Source: Blastomonas sp. (GTDB taxonomy: Bacteria; Pseudomonadota; Alphaproteobacteria; Sphingomonadales; Sphingomonadaceae). From it: a DNA stretch of 64,000 bases. Under the pieces are notes generated by a model. The model was not told the DNA's origin, did not search any database, and saw nothing but the letters and a program-made list of their open reading frames with translations. Of the stretch, positions 57,875 through 64,000 are shown piece after piece. Within the stretch, counting starts at the first letter, position 1; each line of letters opens with the position of its first letter. The DNA is taken from NCBI RefSeq assembly GCF_030373265.1, contig NZ_JAUCZC010000005.1, positions 1-64,000 of the forward strand, written 5' to 3'. A program made the translations under genes and the position numbers.

Positions 57875-59844
57875 CACTTGGTCAGCCTCAGTTCGGAAAT
57901 CTGCTTGGCGATGTTCTGGAATGCGGTGTTCAGCGCCGAGCTGTTGGAAGCGGTGTAGGCGCTTCCCGTGCTCGCACAGGTCTGCAGGTCGGTGGTCAGG
58001 GTGGTGCCGAACGCGATCACCCACAACCGGATGCCCTTGCCCTTGATCGCCTCGCAAATCGCCAGATAGCGCTGGCGCTGGCGTTCGAGCTGGGTCGGGT
58101 TGTTGCTTCCGTCGGTTATCCGCCGATCGTACATCTCGATCCCGTACATGCTTGCGACGAAATCATAGCTGGTCAGATCGCCATCGGTCATGAAGATCAC
58201 GTGGCGGCCGACCGATCCGCCATTGCCCGGAGGGGCATTGACATTGGATGCGAATATGCCCTGAGGCGATGCAATCCGCGCCCCCCACAGCAGACCGACG
58301 TCATGATAGGTGCCACCGATCGCGACCAGCGAGTTGACATAGGTCTGCACTTCGGAGCGCGTCATGTTGGCGAGCAAAGTCGATTTGGTGGGGCACGCGG
58401 TATAGCCGCCACCATAATTCTTCAGGCTCTTGCCATCGTTTCGGAAGAAATAGACATCCTCCCAATAAGGGCGCCACTGCGTTGCCGCGCTGGTCGGCGC
58501 GGAATCGATATTCAGGTCATGCGCCTGCGTGCTGCCGTTGACCGTGATGCCGTTGGAGCCATAGGCGATCGGGCTGCCCCCGATGGTATCCCGCTCCTCG
58601 ATGCAACCGGTCCAGCGGCTGGTGCTGCCGTTGACTTCGCTGGGCGTAGGGACCGCCGGGTTGTTGCCGCTGATCGACCGGACGAAGTCGTAGGTCTTGA
58701 AGGTGTGCTGCGCGTACTGCCAATAGGCAAAGCTCGAGCCAGGGGTCGGTTGGTCGGAATCTACGTGTGTTGTCCGTTGCCGCACGCACTGCCTGGTTCC
58801 TGTGGCAGACCAACTTGGCGCCGCACCACCCCAGCTATACCGGCTGTATGTGATCGTTGTACCTGCGGGTGGCGCGCCAGTCGCCGTGAAGCCGGTGAAG
58901 CTGACATTGTCGCCGTAGTTCTGGCAGCGGTTACGGTTAATGTTGGTTGCATCGCCGCTTACGGCAGCATGGGTGCGGACCGGGCAGGCGATGGATTGAC
59001 TGCCGCCATACACCTGACAGTCGATTGTCGTCGTGCGATAGATTGGTATGCGGGATTGATAGTTCCAGCTGTCGTTTACGCCGGTGCCGTTGAGCCAGCC
59101 GCTTTTGGAGGCATCGGCGCTGGTGCCGCTGTAGATCAGTTCGCCGACATTCACATTGGTCGAATAGGGGACAAAGGCATAGCGCACCCGCGCGTTGCTG
59201 CCGCTCGCCGCGTTGGCCAGGGTATCATAGAAGCTCATCACCGAGTTGCGCAGCGCGGTCATTTTGACGATCGAGCCGCCGCCGCCCACCGAAATGGAAT
59301 CGTTCATCGACCCGGTCACGTCCAGCACGAAGGTGACGTCGGAGTTGCTGAGGTTCAGCTCGGCCTCGCATTCGACTGCGATCGAGATTGTCTCTTTGCC
59401 GAACATCCCCATGATGGCCGTGGGCATCACGGTCGATGCGCTGCCCAACACCTTGCTGCTGCCGGAAGGGTTGGAGGTGGTGAAGGTGACGTCGGCGGAG
59501 TCGTTATAGCCCTCTTTGAAGTTGATATCGAAGAAGTTCCGCGCCTGCGTTTTGGCGGCGTCCGAATAGTCGCTCTGCTGCATCGCGCGGCGCCCGGCAA
59601 GGACGCCAGCATCACAGGCCTGCTGGATGCGCGACTTGACCATATAGGCGCGGCTCATGTCGACCGCGCCACCGATCATCGCCGCCATCGGCAGGATACT
59701 GGCGGCCACGATCGGCAACACGTTGCCGCGCTTGGATGCGAGCAGCCGGTTGAAAAGCGGACGGTGCCCATCGCCTTGATGAGCGGCACTGCGCGTCGCA
59801 ATGGCGTCATGGCGATGCGAGGTATCGGTGGTGCGGATCGTCAT
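57874..59844 (-). CDS. TadG-like protein with von Willebrand factor A domain
   Basis: The 656-residue protein has a TadG/Flp-type N-terminal helix (KRGNVLPIVAASILPMAAMIGGAVDMSRAY) and a periplasmic vWA-type region with the MIDAS-like sequence DVTGSMND. The region contains many aromatic and Asn/Ser-rich segments. TadG proteins may help pilus adhesion or assembly. It is the first gene of the three-gene TadG-TadE-TadE unit, apparently isolated from other tad genes. Confidence 0.87.
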   Translation of the reverse strand: MTIRTTDTSHRHDAIATRSAAHQGDGHRPLFNRLLASKRGNVLPIVAASILPMAAMIGGAVDMSRAYMVKSRIQQACDAGVLAGRRAMQQSDYSDAAKTQARNFFDINFKEGYNDSADVTFTTSNPSGSSKVLGSASTVMPTAIMGMFGKETISIAVECEAELNLSNSDVTFVLDVTGSMNDSISVGGGGSIVKMTALRNSVMSFYDTLANAASGSNARVRYAFVPYSTNVNVGELIYSGTSADASKSGWLNGTGVNDSWNYQSRIPIYRTTTIDCQVYGGSQSIACPVRTHAAVSGDATNINRNRCQNYGDNVSFTGFTATGAPPAGTTITYSRYSWGGAAPSWSATGTRQCVRQRTTHVDSDQPTPGSSFAYWQYAQHTFKTYDFVRSISGNNPAVPTPSEVNGSTSRWTGCIEERDTIGGSPIAYGSNGITVNGSTQAHDLNIDSAPTSAATQWRPYWEDVYFFRNDGKSLKNYGGGYTACPTKSTLLANMTRSEVQTYVNSLVAIGGTYHDVGLLWGARIASPQGIFASNVNAPPGNGGSVGRHVIFMTDGDLTSYDFVASMYGIEMYDRRITDGSNNPTQLERQRQRYLAICEAIKGKGIRLWVIAFGTTLTTDLQTCASTGSAYTASNSSALNTAFQNIAKQISELRLTK

Positions 59845-59970
59845 GGTTGAATTATGCCCCTGTCACGTATCGGGCCTTCTACGCGCGCAATGGTAAGCAG
59901 CCTTCCAAAGGACGTGGTTACCAGGATCTTTACCTTGATCCGGGGCGGGTTATCGTTGATCGGACGTAAC

Positions 59971-60633
59971 ATGGATGCTCCGGAAACCCCTGTTTCGCCA
60001 CTTGTGACGTTGGCCAGCAGCTATGGCGACCGACGGATGCGGTCATGGTGTCACGCGCTTTTCGCTTTCGATGCGCAGGTTGCCGGCATCGTGCTGCAAG
60101 CCCGCGAGCCGATGCTTGCGCAAATCCGTCTGCAGTGGTGGCATGACGTCATCGGCAAGCCTGCCAGCGCCCGGCCGTCGGCCAATCCGGTGCTCGCTGC
60201 GCTGTTGCCGCTCGAAGCCGACGGGCTTGACCTGCACGCGGCGCTGGGCTCGGTGATCCGCGGCTGGGAGTCGGCGCTGGAGATCGATCAGCCCGAAGCC
60301 GTGGCCGAATTCGCCGAGGGCAGGGGCGCATTGATCGCTGCCTTTCAGCCGATAGCGCCCGAGGTCATCCGCGAAGATCTGGCCCAGATCGGGCAGGCAT
60401 GGGCCCTATGGGATATGGTGCGCTTCCACCGCCGGACTGCAGCCCTGGACGCTGCGGTGGCGGGCATCGAACATACGGCCCTGAGAGCGATCACGCTGCC
60501 CCGCAAGCTGCGGCCGATCTCGATCGTTGCGCGCGCGGTGCGGCTTGACATTGCCGGGGGCGGAATGGAACGTCCATGGGGCAGTCCCGGCGTGTTTGCG
60601 GGGCTGGTCTGGCATGGCCTGACCGGGCGCTGA
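59971..60633 (+). CDS. Squalene/phytoene synthase-fold protein lacking Asp-rich motifs
   Basis: The 220-residue protein has the fold pattern of squalene/phytoene synthases (WCHALFAFDAQVAGIV, MLAQIRLQWWHDVIG). The two catalytic DxxxD motifs are not evident: the first region reads FDAQV and the second GQAWALWDMVRFHRR. It therefore resembles the NDUFAF6-like group, thought to assist respiratory complex assembly rather than make terpenes. The ATG at 59971 is preferred; an in-frame ATG at 59854 would add 39 residues. Confidence 0.75.
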   Translation: MDAPETPVSPLVTLASSYGDRRMRSWCHALFAFDAQVAGIVLQAREPMLAQIRLQWWHDVIGKPASARPSANPVLAALLPLEADGLDLHAALGSVIRGWESALEIDQPEAVAEFAEGRGALIAAFQPIAPEVIREDLAQIGQAWALWDMVRFHRRTAALDAAVAGIEHTALRAITLPRKLRPISIVARAVRLDIAGGGMERPWGSPGVFAGLVWHGLTGR

Positions 60634-60683
60634 GGACGCGCTGACAGGGCAGCAGCCTGCCGCGGTGGTGGGGGAATTTGGCG

Positions 60684-61133
60684 ATGCGGGTCCTGTTCGG
60701 CGGTCTTGCGGCGATTGCGCTGGTTGTTGGCGGCTTCTTCGTCATCCGAGCGCAGCAACAGGATGATGATCTGGCCGCGATCGCACCGCCGCCGCCCGAA
60801 CCCGAAGACGCCGAACTTCCGATCGCCGATCCCGGCACGATGCGCGGGCCTGCACCGCCAGAAGCCACCGAGCTGACCCGCGAGGAGCGACGCTTTGCCC
60901 GTTACGATCGCAACCGCGACGGCATCATTACGCGTGAGGAATTGCTTGCCAGCCGCACCAAGGCGTTCAAGGCGCTCGACAAGGACGGCAACAACCTGCT
61001 GACCTTCGAGGAATGGGCCGCAGCAACCTCCGAGCGGTTTGCTGCGGCCGATGCCGATGGCAATGGTCGCCTGTCGGCGCCAGAGTTTGCGACGACCAAG
61101 CCAAAGCGGCCCGTATCACGCTGCAAATGCTGA
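60684..61133 (+). CDS. EF-hand domain protein
   Basis: The 149-residue protein has an N-terminal hydrophobic signal or anchor (about 4-23), a Pro/Glu-rich linker and three EF-hand-like loops: DRNRDGIITREE, DKDGNNLLTFEE and DADGNGRLSAPE. These bind calcium. The C-terminus ends in SRCKC. The ATG at 60684 follows GGGGGAATTTGGCG. It converges with trmFO with no spacer. A periplasmic calcium-binding or sensing role is inferred. Confidence 0.85.
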   Translation: MRVLFGGLAAIALVVGGFFVIRAQQQDDDLAAIAPPPPEPEDAELPIADPGTMRGPAPPEATELTREERRFARYDRNRDGIITREELLASRTKAFKALDKDGNNLLTFEEWAAATSERFAAADADGNGRLSAPEFATTKPKRPVSRCKC

Positions 61134-62504
61134 CTATTCCGCTGCGATGGCGAGCGGTCCCCCGTTGATCCACTGCTGCAGGTCCTCACGGGCACGCGAG
61201 GTATAGGCTTCCTTGCGCTGCTTCTTGTGGACCTTGCCCTCCGGCGGCGGGAACAGCCCGAAGTTGACGTTCATTGGCTGGAAGTCGCTGGCGTCCGCAC
61301 CGCCGATGATGTGGCCGAGCAACGCGCCCAGCGCAGTCGTCAAAGGCGGCGCTTCCAGGGCGCGTCCCTGCAACTCGGCCGCAGCAAACCGACCCGCCAT
61401 CAGGCCGATGCTGGCGCTTTCGACATAGCCTTCGCACCCGGTCATCTGCCCGGCAAAGCGGATGTGCGGCGCTTTTTTCAGCCGCAACTGGGTGTCGAGC
61501 AGGCGCGGTGAGTTGATGAAGGTGTTGCGATGCAGCCCGCCCAGCCGCGCGAACTCAGCCTTTTCCAGCCCCGGAATGCTGCGGAACAGCTCGACCTGCG
61601 CGCCATGCTTGAGCTTGGTCTGGAAGCCGACCATGTTCCACAGGGTGCCGAGCTTGTTGTCCTGCCGCAGCTGCACCACCGCATAGGGCCAGCGTCCGGT
61701 GCGCGGATTGTCGAGCCCGACAGGCTTCATCGGCCCATAGCGCAGCGTTTCCACGCCGCGCGACGCCATGACCTCGATCGGCATGCAGCCCTCGAAATAG
61801 GGCGTGTCCTTCTCCCACTGTTTGAACTCGGTCTTGTCGCCATCCATCAGCCCCTGGTGGAAGGCGAGATACTGCTCCTTGTCCATCGGGCAGTTGATGT
61901 AATCCTTGCCGTCACCCTCGGGCCCGACCTTGTCCCAGCGGCTCGCCATCCAGCAGATGTCCATATCGATGCTGTCACGGTGGATGATCGGCGCGATCGC
62001 ATCGAAGAACGCCAGCGCATCCTCGCCGGTGGCCGCGCCGATCGACTGCGCCAGGGTCATCGCGGTGAGCGGCCCGGTGGCGACGATCGTCGGTCCGGCG
62101 TCGGGCAGGCTGTCAACCCGCTCGCGCACAATCTGGATATTCGGATGGTTCTCCAGTGCCTTGGTCACATGATCGGAGAAGATATCGCGGTCCACCGCCA
62201 GCGCCGATCCGGCGGGAACCTTGGATTTCTCCGCCGAAGCCATGATCAGCGATCCAAGCGTCCGCATCTCCTGGTGCAGCAGGCCGACGGCATTGCGGTC
62301 GGCGTCGTCCGAGCGGAAGCTGTTCGAGCAGACCAGTTCGGCAAGACCGTCGGTCTGGTGCGCGGGCGTCATCTCGCCGGTGCCGCGCATCTCGGACAGC
62401 CGCACCTTGATGCCGGCTTCTGCGAGTTGCCATGCCGCCTCGGATCCGGCGAGTCCGCCGCCGATGATGTGAATCTGATGTTCGAATGTGTGTGCTTTGC
62501 TCAT
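61134..62504 (-). CDS. trmFO: Methylenetetrahydrofolate--tRNA (uracil-5-)-methyltransferase
   Basis: TrmFO makes ribothymidine at tRNA position 54 using methylene-tetrahydrofolate and FAD. The 456-residue protein starts with the FAD-binding [13 protein letters not shown] motif and has the family sequences [14 protein letters not shown] and [14 protein letters not shown]. This folate-dependent enzyme replaces the SAM-dependent TrmA in many alphaproteobacteria and Gram-positives. It ends next to the convergent EF-hand gene. Confidence 0.96.
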   Translation of the reverse strand: MSKAHTFEHQIHIIGGGLAGSEAAWQLAEAGIKVRLSEMRGTGEMTPAHQTDGLAELVCSNSFRSDDADRNAVGLLHQEMRTLGSLIMASAEKSKVPAGSALAVDRDIFSDHVTKALENHPNIQIVRERVDSLPDAGPTIVATGPLTAMTLAQSIGAATGEDALAFFDAIAPIIHRDSIDMDICWMASRWDKVGPEGDGKDYINCPMDKEQYLAFHQGLMDGDKTEFKQWEKDTPYFEGCMPIEVMASRGVETLRYGPMKPVGLDNPRTGRWPYAVVQLRQDNKLGTLWNMVGFQTKLKHGAQVELFRSIPGLEKAEFARLGGLHRNTFINSPRLLDTQLRLKKAPHIRFAGQMTGCEGYVESASIGLMAGRFAAAELQGRALEAPPLTTALGALLGHIIGGADASDFQPMNVNFGLFPPPEGKVHKKQRKEAYTSRAREDLQQWINGGPLAIAAE

Positions 62505-62615
62505 GCCGGTGCAAATAGCGTGGTGGACGGCTTTTGCACAGGGTGCGTTGCACAGCTTGCGTTCGCGCGGCGATCAATGCCATCACGCAAGCGTATCGCA
62601 AGGGGCAGGGGCAGC

Positions 62616-63287
62616 ATGGTCGTAAAACGCGCATTGGTCGAATCGCGGCCCTGGCTGTTGCTCAGCCTCGTTGCTGCGATCAGCTATTATTTCGTCAGCG
62701 ATGCGCCGATTCCTGGCCTGTATCTGATGCTGTGGAAGGGGCTCGGGGTCGCGTTCCTCGGCGTGTTCGCACTGGCGCGGCATCATTCGGTCGATGCGCG
62801 GCTGATAAGCGGCGTCATGGCGCTGGGCGCGGTCGGCGACATGCTGATCGAGATAGATCTGATTTACGGCGCTGTCGCCTTCCTGCTCGGGCATATCGTC
62901 GCGGTCGTGCTGTATGCGCGGCACCGGCGGCGAGCGACGACCGCCAGTCAGCGGCTTTTTGCGATCGTGCTGGTGCCCGCCGTGGTGCTGATCGCCTGGG
63001 CGTTGCCGATCGACCGTGCGGGCGCGACCGGGATTGCGGTCTACAGCCTGTTTCTCGCCGTCATGGCGGCGATGGCATGGACCAGCGACTTTCCGCGCTA
63101 CCGCGTCGGCACCGGCGCGTTGATGTTCGTGGTCTCCGATCTGCTGATCTTTGCGCGGTTCGGGCCACTCGAGGGATCGGTGATTCCAGATTGGCTGATC
63201 TGGCCGTTGTACTATTTTGGCCAGTTCCTGATCTGCACCGGCGTCATCCAGTCGCTGCGCCACCGCGACCCGCGCGCGGCAGGTTGA
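62616..63287 (+). CDS. YhhN/lysoplasmalogenase family membrane protein
   Basis: The 223-residue integral membrane protein has seven or eight hydrophobic helices. Conserved acidic residues are in ALGAVGDMLIEID and FVVSDLLIFARF, the pattern of the YhhN/TMEM86 family whose animal members hydrolyse lysoplasmalogen. The bacterial substrate is uncertain. A purine-rich AGGGGCAGGGG lies upstream of the ATG at 62616. Its stop lies within the -35 region of the following toxin-antitoxin promoter. Confidence 0.82.
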   Translation: MVVKRALVESRPWLLLSLVAAISYYFVSDAPIPGLYLMLWKGLGVAFLGVFALARHHSVDARLISGVMALGAVGDMLIEIDLIYGAVAFLLGHIVAVVLYARHRRRATTASQRLFAIVLVPAVVLIAWALPIDRAGATGIAVYSLFLAVMAAMAWTSDFPRYRVGTGALMFVVSDLLIFARFGPLEGSVIPDWLIWPLYYFGQFLICTGVIQSLRHRDPRAAG

Positions 63288-63313
63288 GACGGATCGGCGA
63301 ATCTGTTATAACA
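63284..63313 (+). promoter_or_regulatory. Promoter and operator of the AbrB/Doc pair
   Basis: TTGAGA (63284-63289) and TATAAC (63307-63312) match the sigma-70 consensus at 5/6 each with 17-base spacing. The predicted transcription start would coincide with the ATG at 63319, so the mRNA may be leaderless. The perfect palindrome TGTTATAACA (63304-63313) covers the -10 box and is a likely autoregulatory operator. Confidence 0.6.
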
Positions 63314-63318
63314 TCTGT

Positions 63319-63546
63319 ATGAACAAGCCCCTCAAGCTCATCAAGATCGGCAACTCGACCGGCGTCATCCTGCCCAAGGACGTGCTCGCGCACCTCAACC
63401 TAGCGCAGGGGGACGAGGTGTCCGTGATCAAGCAGGCCGATGGCATCGCCCTCAAATCTGCTGACCCGGATTTCGACAAGCAGATGGCGACGGCCCGCGA
63501 CGTGATGGGCCGCTATCGCAACGCATTGCGCGAACTGGCCAAGTGA
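63319..63546 (+). CDS. AbrB/MazE-family antitoxin
   Basis: The 75-residue protein has an AbrB/MazE swapped-hairpin DNA-binding domain (LKLIKIGNSTGVILPKDVLAHLNLAQGDEV) and a C-terminal tail that would bind the toxin. It ends one base before the Doc-like toxin gene starts, so they are co-expressed. It probably represses its own promoter through the palindrome over the -10 box. Confidence 0.9.
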   Translation: MNKPLKLIKIGNSTGVILPKDVLAHLNLAQGDEVSVIKQADGIALKSADPDFDKQMATARDVMGRYRNALRELAK

Positions 63547-63547
63547 G

Positions 63548-63937
63548 ATGTCGGACTGGATCTGGCTGCGGCAGGACGTCGTCCTCGCGCTGCATGACGA
63601 ACAGATTGCCGAGCACGGCGGCCTAGGCGGAATTCGCGATCTGGCGTTGGTCGAGAGTGCGCTTGGGCGCCCGATGAACCTTGCCGCCTATGGCGACCCG
63701 GATGCGGCTGACCTTGCGGCTGCCTATGCGTTCGGCTTGGCGCGCAACCACCCGTTCAACGACGGCAACAAACGCACCGCAGCAGTCGTCGCGCTGACTT
63801 TCCTGCTGCTCAACGATGTCGAGTTTGCCATAAGCGAAGCCGAGTTGGTGGTGATGACTCTCGCGCTCGCCGCAGGCGACCTGTCCGAAGACGAGGTCGC
63901 CCGCTGGTTTCGCGATCACATCATAGTCGCAACGTAG
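63548..63937 (+). CDS. doc: Death-on-curing (Doc/Fic) family toxin
   Basis: The 129-residue protein has the Fic/Doc motif HPFNDGNKR (68-76), and the preceding LVESALGRP helix typical of Doc. Doc toxins phosphorylate elongation factor Tu and stop translation. The partner is an AbrB-type antitoxin rather than the Phd antitoxin of phage P1. The start ATG at 63548 lies one base after the antitoxin stop. Confidence 0.92.
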   Translation: MSDWIWLRQDVVLALHDEQIAEHGGLGGIRDLALVESALGRPMNLAAYGDPDAADLAAAYAFGLARNHPFNDGNKRTAAVVALTFLLLNDVEFAISEAELVVMTLALAAGDLSEDEVARWFRDHIIVAT

Positions 63938-63940
63938 GTC

Positions 63941-64000
63941 TTATTCGGCCGTTTCGGGCGGACCATCCTGTTCGCCAGCGCCATCCTGGGCCGCGCCATC
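63941..64000 (-). CDS. Partial C-terminus of an unidentified protein
   Basis: On the minus strand an open frame runs in from the window edge and stops at TAA (complement of 63941-63943). The visible 19 residues are Gly/Asp/Glu-rich (ending GPPETAE). The stop lies four bases from the doc stop, consistent with convergent genes. Too little is visible to name it. Confidence 0.35.
   Translation of the reverse strand, partial: DGAAQDGAGEQDGPPETAE

Overview
This is a GC-rich chromosomal segment from an aerobic alphaproteobacterium. The gene order points to the Sphingomonadales: ctaD-ctaB-ctaG-ctaE-DUF983-SURF1-thrC, rpmF-plsX-fabH-ihfA-merR, rpoD-dnaG-yqeY facing carA-carB-greA, and eno-ftsB-pdhA-pdhB. 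Class I lysyl-tRNA synthetase and the folate-dependent TrmFO fit this group. The genus cannot be fixed from the sequence. I found no rRNA, tRNA, CRISPR array, insertion sequence or prophage, and no stretch over 300 bases without a gene. Genes are tightly packed and many pairs share ATGA or GTGA overlaps.

Layout. 1-4261: aa3-type cytochrome c oxidase and its assembly factors (the 5' gene is cut by the window edge). 4291-9144: an AAC(6')-like acetyltransferase, threonine synthase, an rRNA-methyltransferase-like protein, a folB/pteridine-reductase pair and a FAS1 lipoprotein. 9291-20183: a cNMP-domain membrane protein divergent from a 10-kb multihaem cytochrome operon. 20213-22373: a small HTH operon facing an S24 repressor, then a secreted unknown. 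22443-27013: metallo-hydrolase, MAPEG protein, L32, fatty-acid initiation genes, IHF-alpha and a MerR regulator. 27023-38921: mixed housekeeping and lipid genes, including a DinG-type helicase, lysK, corA, a desaturase, a NamZ-like protein and a sterol-desaturase-type protein. 38937-49931: rpoD, dnaG, yqeY, carA, an RraB-like gene, carB, greA and a rhomboid protease. 49947-56368: DUF4170, a YqjD/YqjE-like membrane operon, eno, ftsB, pdhA, pdhB. 56403-64000: three TadE/TadG-like genes, a squalene-synthase-fold protein, an EF-hand protein, trmFO, a lysoplasmalogenase-like protein, and an AbrB/Doc toxin-antitoxin pair.

The most unusual content is the operon at 10175-20183. It encodes a membrane-anchored cytochrome with five haem motifs, a lipoprotein with two GlcG/HbpS-like haem-binding repeats, a 720-residue predicted outer-membrane beta-barrel, and a 1440-residue decahaem cytochrome fused to an LVIVD-type beta-propeller. 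By layout it resembles the porin-cytochrome conduits of metal-respiring bacteria (Mtr, Pio, Ext), but I see no sequence motif tying it to them. Other notable points are an inverted-repeat element read through in frame inside the helicase gene, an 82-83 bp intergenic palindrome family, an operator-like palindrome with a probably leaderless S24 repressor gene, and a leaderless-looking AbrB/Doc promoter with a palindrome over its -10 box.
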